Source: Roseibium aggregatum (GTDB lineage: Bacteria; Pseudomonadota; Alphaproteobacteria; Rhizobiales; Stappiaceae). Taken from it: a stretch of DNA of 64,000 nt. The notes beneath the pieces are model-generated. The model did no database searches and was not told where the DNA came from. It saw only the letters and a list, made by a program, of their open reading frames with translations. The stretch covers positions 603,647-667,646 of the forward strand of contig NZ_JAEKJZ010000002.1 in NCBI RefSeq assembly GCF_017309185.1. Direction: 5' to 3'. Below are positions 11,406 through 19,811 of this stretch, piece by piece; position 1 is the first letter of the stretch, and each line of letters starts with the position of its first letter. The position numbers and the translations under genes are program-made.

Positions 11406-13118
11406 CTAATAGGAAATCTCGATCGGTTCATCCCCCTTGCCGAAGCGAGGCATCACGCCGAGCATCGGAGCCGAGCGTCTGATGATCGCGCCGACCGCCG
11501 GCGCCGCGTTCAGACCTGCGGTCGCGCCGATGCCCTGCCGCTCCGGCTTGGGTTCGTCGATAACAACCAGAACGACGTAACGCGGGTCGTCCATCGGGAA
11601 AGCCGAAAGGAAAGAATTGCGCCGCTTGTTGCTGACGTACCGGCCGTTCTCGATTTTTTCCGCGGTTCCCGTCTTGCCGCCAACCGTATAGCCTGGCACA
11701 TCGGCGCGACGGCCGGACCCGGACAGGACATTGAGACGGAAGAGGTAACGCATCATCCGGCTTGTTTCCTCGGAAATGACTTGTTTTCCAGCGGCTTGCA
11801 CCTGTTCCGGCGTGCGCGGAAGGAAGCTCGGCGTCAACAGCGTCCCACCATTCACCAGAGCCGCGGCGGCCACCGCGGTCTGCATCGGCGTGACCGAAAT
11901 TCCATGCCCGAAGGAAATCGTCATGGCGGCAAGCTCGTTCCATTTCGGCGGCAGCAGCGGCGCCGCGTTTTCCGGCAGTTCCGTCTTCAACCGCTCGGTC
12001 AGATGCAGCCGCCCCAGAAACTCCCTCTGCCGCGCGATACCGGTCGCCAGCATCATTTTCGCCGTGCCGATGTTGGACGAGTAAATGAAGATTTCCGGAA
12101 CCGACAGAATCCGGTTTTTCCCGTGGAAATCGGTAATCGTGCGCCCGCCGGCCCGGATCGGGCGCGTCGCGTCGAAGCTGTCGTTGATGGAAACGGCACC
12201 CGAATCCAGGGCCATCGCGGTGGTGAAGGTCTTGAAGACGGACCCCATTTCGAACACGCCGCCGGTCGCCCGGTTCAAGCGGTCCTTGTCCAGGGCCTGC
12301 GCCCTATCGTTCGGGTCGTAGTCCGGAAGCGAGGACATCGCCAGCACTTCGCCGGTCTTGGCGTCGAGCACGATACCGGCCGCGGCGATTGCCTTGTAGC
12401 GGTCCATGGCCTTGACGAGTTCGTCACGCACCACGTGCTGAACCCTCAGATCGACGGAAAGACGCACCGGCTCCATGGAGCGGTCGGAAGCGAAGCCGAG
12501 GGACTGGAGATCGGCCAGCCATTCGTTGTCGATATACTTCTCGATGCCCGTAAGCCCCTGATTGTCGACGTTCACAGAGCCGACAATATGTCCGGCGGTC
12601 GGCCCGCCCGGATAAAAACGCTGGTTTTCGGACAGAAAGCCGATCCCCGGCAGACCGAGGTTGTGGATCTGCTCGACCTTTTGAGGCGTCAGCTCCCGCT
12701 TCAGCCAGACGAAACCGGCACCGCTTGCCAGCCGTTGGCGGACGATCTTGGCGTCGAGATCCGGCAACGCGCGGATCAGCCCTTCGACCGCCTCGTCCAC
12801 GTCCAGTATCCGGCGCGGTTCGGCGTAGAGTGAAGCCGTCTTGATATCCGTTGCCAGGATCTCGCCGTTCCGGTCGATCAGATCCGGACGCGAGGCAGCG
12901 ACCGAATCCTGCGCCGAGATCCATGCCCGGGAAGGCGCTTCTTCCGTTTGCGCCAACAGAACGAGACGGCCGCCGATTGCCAGATAGACGCAGGCGAAGG
13001 CCAGCATGGCCACATAGACCCTGGACTTCACGGCACTGGAGGAGACCGATCCCCGAGCAGCCCTGGGCTGTGCACGCCGCACCTGAAGAAAACTTGCCGG
13101 TTCGCTTATCATGGTCAT
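11406..13118 (-). CDS. ftsI: Septal peptidoglycan transpeptidase FtsI (PBP3)
   Basis: Class B penicillin-binding protein that cross-links septal peptidoglycan with FtsW. I start it at 13118 (MTMISEP) because AAGGAG lies at 13125-13130; longer in-frame starts run into ftsL. The 570-residue protein has one membrane segment at about residues 33-55, a dimerisation domain, then the transpeptidase domain with all three active-site motifs: GSVFK (SxxK), SSN (SxN) and GGKTGTAEK (KTG). It begins 10 bases after the ftsL stop. Confidence 0.95.
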   Translation of the reverse strand: MTMISEPASFLQVRRAQPRAARGSVSSSAVKSRVYVAMLAFACVYLAIGGRLVLLAQTEEAPSRAWISAQDSVAASRPDLIDRNGEILATDIKTASLYAEPRRILDVDEAVEGLIRALPDLDAKIVRQRLASGAGFVWLKRELTPQKVEQIHNLGLPGIGFLSENQRFYPGGPTAGHIVGSVNVDNQGLTGIEKYIDNEWLADLQSLGFASDRSMEPVRLSVDLRVQHVVRDELVKAMDRYKAIAAAGIVLDAKTGEVLAMSSLPDYDPNDRAQALDKDRLNRATGGVFEMGSVFKTFTTAMALDSGAVSINDSFDATRPIRAGGRTITDFHGKNRILSVPEIFIYSSNIGTAKMMLATGIARQREFLGRLHLTERLKTELPENAAPLLPPKWNELAAMTISFGHGISVTPMQTAVAAAALVNGGTLLTPSFLPRTPEQVQAAGKQVISEETSRMMRYLFRLNVLSGSGRRADVPGYTVGGKTGTAEKIENGRYVSNKRRNSFLSAFPMDDPRYVVLVVIDEPKPERQGIGATAGLNAAPAVGAIIRRSAPMLGVMPRFGKGDEPIEISY

Positions 13119-13128
13119 GGTCGGCTCC

Positions 13129-13485
13129 TTACCGGACAACCGCCGATGAGCCGGCATAGCCGCCCATCTGGCCTGTGCCGCCAATCGGCTCGAGCATCAC
13201 CGGACGGGCCGGAATATCCTCGGGCATGACGATCTGCTTGACATCCAACGGCTCAAGCTGGAGAAAATCGTTGTATCGGCCGACAAGAGACTGAAGCCGG
13301 TCCGGCTGGTTCAAAAGGCTCCATTCCGCCTTCAGATGCCGGATCGCGGTCCGCTCCTCATCGATTTCGCGCTGAAGTTCGGCAACCCTTTCGGCGGACT
13401 TTGTCGCGGCAAGCTTGAGATCGTAAACGGTCGCCGCGCCGATCACGACAGCCAGAATGAACACGATGTTCAGCGTCCGAACCAT
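13129..13485 (-). CDS. ftsL: Cell division protein FtsL
   Basis: Small bitopic divisome protein that works with FtsB and FtsQ to activate FtsW/FtsI. The 118 residues show a membrane segment at about residues 5-22 followed by a charged heptad-like coiled coil (about 28-65) and a NQPDRLQSLVGRY stretch typical of alphaproteobacterial FtsL. Sequence conservation is low in this family, but size, topology and position between rsmH and ftsI make the assignment firm. It starts one base after the rsmH stop. Confidence 0.92.
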   Translation of the reverse strand: MVRTLNIVFILAVVIGAATVYDLKLAATKSAERVAELQREIDEERTAIRHLKAEWSLLNQPDRLQSLVGRYNDFLQLEPLDVKQIVMPEDIPARPVMLEPIGGTGQMGGYAGSSAVVR

Positions 13486-13486
13486 T

Positions 13487-14527
13487 TCAGCCCCCTAACC
13501 CGTGAAACTCCGCAAGACGCGGCACGCCCACGGTGTGAATATCCAAGGCGCGCGCAGGCGCGTCGGTCCGCTTCCCGGCTCGAAGCTTCGCCGAACGGGC
13601 GCGCGGATTGCCGTCTGTCTCGGCGGCTCCCGCCTCAACTGCCTTGCGCGTCAGCATTTCGAACGTCGCCGGCGGCACCTCTTCCTCCGGCATGTGACGG
13701 GACCCGCCACCGCGGGTCCGGGTCCGGTCCTGAAAGAACCGCTTCACGATCCGGTCCTCCAGGGAATGAAAGCTCACCAGAACAAGCCGCCCGCCGGGCT
13801 TCAGGATGCGCTCCGCCGCGCCCAGCGCCTGCGCCGCCTGGTGCAGTTCGCCGTTCACATAGATCCGAAGCGCCTGGAACGTGCGCGTCGCCGGGTGGAT
13901 CTGCGCCTTTTTCGGCGAGCGGCCGAGCACCTTTTCAATCAGATTCGCCAGATCGAGGGTGCGCGTGAACGGTTTTTCCTTGCGGGCGTTATCGATCGCA
14001 TGGGCAACCGACGTCGCCCGCTTCTCCTCACCCAGGAGACCGATGATGCGGATAAGGTCCCGAACCGGCAGCTCATTGACCACATCCGCCGCGGACGGGC
14101 CCGACTGCTCCATCCGCATGTCGAGCGGCCCGTCGCGCAGAAAGGAAAAGCCGCGCTCCGCCTCGTCGAGCTGCATGGAGGACACGCCGAGATCGAGAAC
14201 GACACCATCAACCGCATCAAACCCCTGACCCCGGGTATGATCCTCGAGATCGGCAAACCGGCCGGGCACCAGGATCAGGCGCCCCTGTGCCTCCGCGACC
14301 AGGTCCTGACCGCCGGCAATCGCATCCGGGTCCCGGTCGATGCCGATGACCGTGGCGCCATGTTCCAGAAGGGCACGGGAATAACCGCCGGCCCCGAATG
14401 TGCCGTCGATGACAATCGCGCCCCTTTCGGGCGCGAGCCATTCCAGAACCTCGGCCAGGAGAACCGGCACATGGCGCTCGGGTCCGCCAGCGGCAGAAGA
14501 TGTCTTCCTGTCGCCGAGCGCCATCAT
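13487..14527 (-). CDS. rsmH: 16S rRNA (cytosine1402-N4)-methyltransferase RsmH
   Basis: SAM-dependent enzyme that methylates C1402 in the ribosomal decoding centre. Residues HVPVLLAEVLEWL begin the domain; VIDGTFGAGGYSRALL is the SAM-binding motif, followed by IGIDRDPDAI, DGVVLDLGVSSMQLDEAERGF (about 105-125) and LVLVSFHSLEDRIVKRFF near the C-terminus. Two adjacent ATGs occur; I take 14527, which overlaps the mraZ stop as ATGA, though 14524 is possible. The long open frame beyond it, into mraZ, lacks family similarity. Confidence 0.95.
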   Translation of the reverse strand: MMALGDRKTSSAAGGPERHVPVLLAEVLEWLAPERGAIVIDGTFGAGGYSRALLEHGATVIGIDRDPDAIAGGQDLVAEAQGRLILVPGRFADLEDHTRGQGFDAVDGVVLDLGVSSMQLDEAERGFSFLRDGPLDMRMEQSGPSAADVVNELPVRDLIRIIGLLGEEKRATSVAHAIDNARKEKPFTRTLDLANLIEKVLGRSPKKAQIHPATRTFQALRIYVNGELHQAAQALGAAERILKPGGRLVLVSFHSLEDRIVKRFFQDRTRTRGGGSRHMPEEEVPPATFEMLTRKAVEAGAAETDGNPRARSAKLRAGKRTDAPARALDIHTVGVPRLAEFHGLGG

Positions 14528-14991
14528 ACCGGCTCTCCCTGAGAGGGTGCCGGGGCCTGCCCCGACAACATCGCGAGCGCGCGCTTCTGGGCCTCCGCGC
14601 TGTACTCGCGAAACTTTTCCGGCTCCCAGATCTGAAACTTGTACTTCAACCCGACAAAGGTGACCTGATCGGTGATCCCGGTATGGTCGCGGATCATTTC
14701 GGAAATGGTCATGCGCCCATCCCCGTCGATCTTCGGGTTTTCGCTCTCGCCGAAAAGCGCAATCGCGAGTGCATCGTGATCCGGGGACAGTTTGATGAAG
14801 TTTTCCGAGCGCTTTTCGATCTCCGCAAGCAGCTCGTTGCCCCCCGCGTCGACGGCGGAACAATGGGACGACTTGATACAGTAAAGACCTTCAAAACCAT
14901 CTCTCGCCAAAACCGCACGGAAGGGCGCCGGGATCGAAACGCGACCCTTGGCATCCAGCCGGTTGGTAAAGTGAGAAACGAAACCGGCCAT
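14524..14991 (-). CDS. mraZ: Transcriptional regulator MraZ
   Basis: First gene of the dcw operon. MraZ is an AbrB-fold DNA-binding protein that represses its own promoter in E. coli. The 155 residues show two repeated MraZ domains, the first with THRLDAKGRVSIP-like NRLDAKGRVSIPAPFR (about 11-26) and the second with DGDGRMTISEMIRDHTG (about 85-101). The predicted binding array of TGGG boxes lies about 140-215 bases upstream of the start, see the separate entry. Confidence 0.94.
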   Translation of the reverse strand: MAGFVSHFTNRLDAKGRVSIPAPFRAVLARDGFEGLYCIKSSHCSAVDAGGNELLAEIEKRSENFIKLSPDHDALAIALFGESENPKIDGDGRMTISEMIRDHTGITDQVTFVGLKYKFQIWEPEKFREYSAEAQKRALAMLSGQAPAPSQGEPV

Positions 14992-15569
14992 AACCCCTCA
15001 AAACGGGTTTCACCCCGTGGAAATCCCCAAAAACCCCGAAAGAAAAGAAACGGCCGGCACTCCGCCAGGACATGCATTTTGCGAAAGCAGCTCCTGCCGA
15101 GCCGTCAAATCACTGTCCCGAGCCCTGCTGAAATGGGCCTGCACTCCCCTTTCTGGGTACATATGGGATACCATGGGAAATCATGGGCGGTCAATGGAAT
15201 CTCATGGATTCCAGCTCGATTTGATCGCGCACGACCCCGTCGAACGACCTTAGTCGCAACATGCTTAATGAAGCCTTGACAGAAAAGAAGAATCGGATTC
15301 GCAGGTTTACGGAGGTTTGCGAATGAAACCGGCCGGCAGGCGGCAAATTTTGCCGGGCTGCAATGACTTGTGGAGAACGAAAACGCCCTGCGACTGCGCG
15401 GCGTTGAAAGAACCAGATCCGGCCCTTTCATGATTTCGGCACGGCCACGTTACGCGGAGCCGGGAGACCGACAATGTCCGGCAGATCCTGCGAAGCGACG
15501 CTTCGACCGGCCCAGGTCTTGCCGGTGAAAGCAAAGCCCCGACACCTCAGTGTCTTGCCGAAGGGTTCC
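14992..15569. other. Intergenic region between tssBC and mraZ
   Basis: A 578-base stretch with no convincing gene. It carries the mraZ leader of roughly 140-170 bases, the candidate dcw promoter and the phased TGGG array. The distal half, about 15260-15569, contains only short open frames without ribosome binding sites or recognisable products, and I see no clear terminator for tssBC there. Confidence 0.6.
15134..15208 (-). promoter_or_regulatory. Candidate MraZ operator overlapping the dcw promoter
   Basis: On the plus strand TGGG occurs at 15134, 15154, 15164, 15174 and 15184, that is on one face of the helix with a 10-base period and one position skipped, followed by the degenerate TGGA at 15195 and 15205. 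MraZ is known to bind TGGGN boxes separated by 5 bases. Overlapping them in the minus direction is a candidate promoter, TTGACC (15194-15189) and TATCCC (15170-15165) with an 18-base spacer. The boxes read CCCA in the direction of mraZ transcription. Operator assignment is inference from known MraZ sites; the -10 hexamer is weak. Confidence 0.65.
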
Positions 15570-17411
15570 TTACGCTGCGCCCCCAACCTCGGGAATGAAG
15601 GTTTTGAATTGCACTGCCTCCTCGAACTTCGGCAGCATGAAGTGAGGCAAGACAGTCACCTCGACACACAGCGGATACGGACCACCCGGCACTTCCGACA
15701 ATCGGACATGCCCGGTCCGCAGGGGATATTCAGCATTTGTCTCTCGGGGGGCCGTATCGTCCAAAAGCACATACTGCGAGATCCATGTCTCGACATGAGG
15801 CTGCGTGGACTCAAGCGTTTCCGATGCCGCCAGGCATTCCCGGACGACAAGATGCGCGCATTGGGCTATCCGCGAGGCCGTCAGAATCCTGGGCAACGTC
15901 ACTTGAGCAGCCTTCGGGTCTGCGCTGGCGTTCGCTGAAAACGCTAACTTCTCACTCCCCTTTACGGTTGACGCCGTAACAATACCTGCAGAGTCCAGGG
16001 CCTGTGCGTTCTCGGGTGAGAACGGCACCTCGAGCGCTTCGTTTCGGCCAGAGCCCACGGCATTCAAACGCGGAACATTTTCCAGTAAGCCTCCATTCTC
16101 CAGCCCCGAGATCGCGGCCGGCCAGCCAAAATTTGTCACGGCCCGGGAAATTCGTTCGCCTATATGCCAGACCGGGCTCCCCCAAAGGTACGTCGCCGGT
16201 GGGCCGTCGGCGGAGACATCTTCCTCAAATCCCACCACCTCGCTCTGAAGCGTTTTCGCCCCATAGGGCAAACGCAACAAGAGGCGCGGGGCGCACAAAT
16301 GAACGAAGTCCGCGCCCGGATTTGCGCGAAACGCCTTCCAAAGCCGTTTTTCCCGGTCATCAAGCGGTGTTTCGGGAAATGTCACGGCCAAGGCGGACAG
16401 GAAGGGGCAAACCGCTTCCGCCGCAATCGTACGGATATCTTCGAGCAGTTCGAGGTCTTGCTCGTTTATCTTGAATTCATAGCACCCGATCAGTACGGAG
16501 AAGGGATCCGTGTTCCCGAACCGATAGATCTTCGACTTCACCAGGCTATACAAGGCACTTTTCGAAGGCTCCTTTGCAGCCGCGAAATCTTCTTGAAGCT
16601 CTTTTTTCGAGACATCCAGAACGCGAATTTTAAGGCGCGGCCCGGTATCCGCATTTGCCACCAGGAACCAGAGCCCCCGCCACACCGCTTCCTGAGCCTG
16701 AAACGCCGGATGACGCAAGATGGCATTCAGGTCGGGACTTAGGCCAGCGTACAGCTCGTCCATCCGCGCCAGAATGTCTTTGTAGGGATCAACCGTTGCG
16801 GGCTCCAATGACAGAAGCGCGTCAGTCAGGGCCGAAAGATTTTCTTCAGGTACATCTCCCGCAGCCGCCAAAAAGCCTTTCTCCAGAACGCGATCCAGCA
16901 TCGGGCCGGATCCGGCTTGAATATCAGTCATAAGACTTTGTTTTTGAGGCAGGTCCTTGGCAAGATTGATCAGAAAACCGGTAAATGCGTCATTGCCGTC
17001 AAGATGAGATAAAAGCCTTCCGAGGTTTTGAGCGCGCCGATGCCCATCGGCCAATTCCGGCACTTGTGCGATCAGATGGATCGGACTGAACTCCGACAAG
17101 CGCGAAAAACTGAGCTTGACTTCCCGACCGCTGGCCAGAGGCACACGTACACTCGGCGCCACCTCAGCCATGACCGCATCGAAGTTGCCACGATCGATCT
17201 CGACAAAGGCACGCTGCCCAACGGGCGGCCGATGCTCCGAAGACTGAGTTAAATCCGCAAGAACACCAATGACGTAAGGGATTTCCTTTTTGAGGATCGC
17301 CCCGTCCTCTTCAACCTCACGCGAAAGGTGGACCCTCGGTGGAGCGATCCGGGACAGCTTGTTCTGAATACTGATAGACACGGCAAACTCCAAACGTCTG
17401 GAAAGATTCAA
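15570..17411 (-). CDS. TssB-TssC fusion, type VI secretion contractile sheath protein
   Basis: A 613-residue protein in which both T6SS sheath subunits are in one chain. Residues about 15-150 resemble TssB (RIAPPRVHLSREVE, YVIGVLADLT, AFVEIDRGNFDAVM, LSEFSPIHLIAQVPEL). Residues about 195-613 resemble TssC: LNAILRHPAFQAQEAVWRGL, LKIRVLDVSKKELQEDF, DPFSVLIGCYEFK, LRLPYGAKT, ATYLWGSPVWHIGERI, ISGLENGGLLENVP, TWISQYVLLDD and a C-terminal PLCVEVTVLPHFMLPKFEE. Normally these are separate proteins of about 165 and 490 residues that assemble as heterodimers into the sheath. The TssC part is somewhat short but no conserved block is missing. No other T6SS gene (tssE, hcp, vgrG, clpV, baseplate, membrane complex) is in the window. 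Start is the first ATG; a later one cannot be excluded. Confidence 0.88.
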   Translation of the reverse strand: MNLSRRLEFAVSISIQNKLSRIAPPRVHLSREVEEDGAILKKEIPYVIGVLADLTQSSEHRPPVGQRAFVEIDRGNFDAVMAEVAPSVRVPLASGREVKLSFSRLSEFSPIHLIAQVPELADGHRRAQNLGRLLSHLDGNDAFTGFLINLAKDLPQKQSLMTDIQAGSGPMLDRVLEKGFLAAAGDVPEENLSALTDALLSLEPATVDPYKDILARMDELYAGLSPDLNAILRHPAFQAQEAVWRGLWFLVANADTGPRLKIRVLDVSKKELQEDFAAAKEPSKSALYSLVKSKIYRFGNTDPFSVLIGCYEFKINEQDLELLEDIRTIAAEAVCPFLSALAVTFPETPLDDREKRLWKAFRANPGADFVHLCAPRLLLRLPYGAKTLQSEVVGFEEDVSADGPPATYLWGSPVWHIGERISRAVTNFGWPAAISGLENGGLLENVPRLNAVGSGRNEALEVPFSPENAQALDSAGIVTASTVKGSEKLAFSANASADPKAAQVTLPRILTASRIAQCAHLVVRECLAASETLESTQPHVETWISQYVLLDDTAPRETNAEYPLRTGHVRLSEVPGGPYPLCVEVTVLPHFMLPKFEEAVQFKTFIPEVGGAA

Positions 17412-17553
17412 GAAACATGCATTCGGACCAACAATGCTGAAACATGTTCCCCCACTTCTCCTAGCAGGAAGCCCAAGTCGATCGCTTTCCTTTCAGCCGC
17501 ATTTGATCGCCGGCACGAAACCGGTAGACGAATTGGTTCGTGTTCGTTCTAGC

Positions 17554-19137
17554 TTACATCAGCGTGTCGGTATTGTTCCGGGTCTTCACCTGAGCGGCGT
17601 CACCTCTTTTCTTTTTGGCTCGGACCAGGATTTTGCGGCCGACGGGCTTGATTTGCCGGCCTGAAGGCCTGAGGTCGCGAAAATCCAACATGTCTTCTTC
17701 CGGATTTAAGGAGAGAGCGACAAACTCACGACCCCAGTCCTGAAATTTCCGGCTCGTATCAAGGTCCGCCCCAGAGACGTCATCGTCCTTTGCCTCGGGG
17801 GCACTCGATGACGTAGCGGCACCAGGCACCCCCTCGATCTCCGCCGCCTCAGTGGTTCCTGTTTCCGAGGCCGCTTCCTGTCTGCTATGATCCCGGTCCG
17901 TCTTTGCCGGCGCACCACCGGGCCCTTTTGGTGTCAAAAGTCTTTTGGTCGAGACGAGATAGACATCATCCGGATCCAATCCGAACGCATCCGCAAGGTT
18001 GTCAGCCAGAACCTGATCCCATCGGAATTCCATATTTCGTGCAACGAGATCGGCCTTGGTCACACCGGAAAAGATGAATTTCTGCCCACTCGGCAACGAC
18101 CTGATCTCCATACCGCCCGGCGTGTCTTCAACGCGAGTGAAGCGCCCTCCGAAATAGAGAAAGCTGATTTTTTGCGTGAGCGGGTCGAAATCCTCAATGA
18201 TCTGCGTGACACCATATTCATGCGACCGGATATAGACCGTGTCGGTCTTCCGGGGCCCCAGCCCCTTCTCCCAGGAAAGAATTCCGCCGATATCCAGACG
18301 CAAATGCTTGTGACTCACATGCCCGAAGTTCTCGGCCGACAGGTCCGACAAAAGCATTCCCTGCAGGATTTGCATCTCTGGTCCGCGAGGATCGTCGATA
18401 ATCGCCTCACCAACCGGTGTCATGTTGAGGACAGCGCCATTTGCGGACGGACTGTCGAAATCGATCGTGTCGGTAACCGGGTTGAAACCGATGATGTCAT
18501 CGGCGCTGAAATCCGCTGGCCATGTTACACCGCCAGCGTCACTGACCCCACTCGGAACCGGAGGATTGGCCCCGTCATTGTCGTAGACAACGCCACATCC
18601 GTCCCACTCGGCCCCGGATTTCGTGCGTGTGGCGCGTTCCGTTTCACCAGGCGCCGGCTCCATTAAGGCTGTGGCAATCGCTTCCAGGACTTCCCCGGCT
18701 GCACCGTCGTCGGAGACTCTGAAATTACTGGTCCTCAGGTCTCGGAGTTTCAGGCCAGCCAAAGTTAAAGCCTGATTGTTCGATGGCACCGATAAAATGA
18801 CACCGGTGGCGGTTTCGGCGAACTGGAGCTTTGCCTCACCGAGCCTGTCAATGATTATGATCCCGGTCCGCGGGTCGAAATCGGCTACAACCTCGTCATG
18901 TCCCCAGGCAAGGGCAAACACGACATCCGCTCGGCTTTTGCCGGCATCCGCTTCACCGACATCGGCCGCACCATCCAGCGCGGTAGAACCGTCTGCGCCG
19001 AAACCGTTCCAACGCTCCTCACGGGCGAGACCGCCTTTTCGACCGGCGATCATCTCGGCCACCAAGAACGTATGATATGGAAAGGGGCGAGGCAGTCTTT
19101 CCGGTCTCGGGCCGCAGAAAACTGGTTTCCGACCCAT
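17554..19137 (-). CDS. Protein with three beta-rich 'DFDP...NNQ...DL..NF' repeats, function unknown
   Basis: A 527-residue acidic protein without a recognisable signal peptide or catalytic domain. Three divergent repeats are visible. Repeat 1 (about 65-150) has WGHDEVVADFDPRTGIIIID, VPSNNQALTLAGLKLRDL and TSNFRV. Repeat 2 (about 225-300) has DIIGFNPVTDTIDF, MQILQGMLLSDLSAENF. Repeat 3 (about 315-400) has VTQIIEDFDPLTQKISF and FIFSGVTKADL. From memory such repeats accompany hemolysin-type calcium-binding and GH18-like secreted proteins in Roseibium and relatives; I could not verify this. A low-complexity acidic linker and a basic C-terminus follow. It lies 142 bases upstream of tssBC on the same strand, so co-transcription is possible. 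The start is uncertain: the first 28 residues look non-coding and 19053 is an alternative. Confidence 0.6.
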   Translation of the reverse strand: MGRKPVFCGPRPERLPRPFPYHTFLVAEMIAGRKGGLAREERWNGFGADGSTALDGAADVGEADAGKSRADVVFALAWGHDEVVADFDPRTGIIIIDRLGEAKLQFAETATGVILSVPSNNQALTLAGLKLRDLRTSNFRVSDDGAAGEVLEAIATALMEPAPGETERATRTKSGAEWDGCGVVYDNDGANPPVPSGVSDAGGVTWPADFSADDIIGFNPVTDTIDFDSPSANGAVLNMTPVGEAIIDDPRGPEMQILQGMLLSDLSAENFGHVSHKHLRLDIGGILSWEKGLGPRKTDTVYIRSHEYGVTQIIEDFDPLTQKISFLYFGGRFTRVEDTPGGMEIRSLPSGQKFIFSGVTKADLVARNMEFRWDQVLADNLADAFGLDPDDVYLVSTKRLLTPKGPGGAPAKTDRDHSRQEAASETGTTEAAEIEGVPGAATSSSAPEAKDDDVSGADLDTSRKFQDWGREFVALSLNPEEDMLDFRDLRPSGRQIKPVGRKILVRAKKKRGDAAQVKTRNNTDTLM

Positions 19138-19288
19138 CCAGTCTCTAGCGCCAGCCCCGCTGCCTTAGTGCCTTCGAAGGTCTCGCCCATTCGGTTCCCT
19201 CTGCCTCGTCACAACGCTTTAACGTTAAGCAGAAATCCGAGCCCGAAAAAGAGAGAACTGTTAAAATTTATTAAAACTTTTTACAGTT

Positions 19289-19805
19289 TCACCATGATTT
19301 TGAATAATTCACGGAAGAGAACCTGTAGAGCGACAACACAACACTTACGGAAGAGCTTTCTTCCGTAGGCGCGTGAAATAACGTGAAGTTCGAAGCCGAA
19401 AGATCGCTCGGGGTAAACCCTTCAAGCGTGACCGTCTGATTGTACGGCGCCACGGTGAAGACGATATTGCCGCCGCCGTCGCCGGATCGAAACCCGTCAC
19501 CGTCCGGTCTCTCCCCAGGCCCAGGTGGTTGCCACGGTCGCGGTCGCCGCGGTCACGTCGGCTGTGCCATTGCCTGTCGTTCGAGTGGTGTCGCCCTCAC
19601 CGCCCGTGTCGGCATCGCTGTCGTCGCGATCAGCGTCATCGGAATCCGTATCGTCGGAGTCACTGCCTGCGCTGCCATCCGTTTCAAGGGTGTCCGGCGT
19701 CTGCCCGCCTCCATCCACAAGCGCCAGGACCTTCTCCGCAGCGCTCTCGTCGACATCCGCGGCTCCGTTGCCGCCAATCAGGAATTTATTCCTTGAATTC
19801 CTGAA
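19289..19805 (-). pseudogene. Frameshifted remnant of a gene with the same repeat as its neighbour
   Basis: On the minus strand one frame reads KFLIGGNGAADVDESAAEKV, an acidic Asp/Ser-rich linker and ATTWAWGETGR before a TGA near 19497. The next frame carries RDRTVTGFDPAT and a third gives NIVFTVAPYNQTVTLEGF followed by TPSDLSASNFTLF, ending at 19289. Read together these reconstruct the W-WG, FDPxT, NQTVTL and DLSxxNF blocks of repeat 1 in the neighbouring 527-residue protein, split over three frames. The upstream part would lie where rnpB now starts its 3' end, so the fragment has no start. A 9-base stem hairpin at 19346-19367 lies inside the remnant. Sequence error is an alternative to true decay. 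Confidence 0.6.
19346..19367. terminator. Hairpin inside the repeat-gene remnant
   Basis: Perfect inverted repeat TACGGAAGA / TCTTCCGTA with a 4-base loop GCTT. Read on the minus strand it is followed by a GTGTTGTGTTG stretch rather than a clean T run, so termination is only possible. It may be the terminator of rnpB read-through or of the decayed gene. Confidence 0.3.
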
Positions 19806-19811
19806 GCAAAA

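Noticed and set aside
15105..15431. 108-codon minus-strand frame across the mraZ promoter
   Set aside because: No ribosome binding site, atypical composition and overlap with the MraZ box array; best read as non-coding.
15570..17411. A complete type VI secretion cluster
   Set aside because: Only the fused sheath gene is present. The adjacent genes do not resemble Hcp, VgrG, ClpV, TssE, baseplate or membrane-complex proteins.
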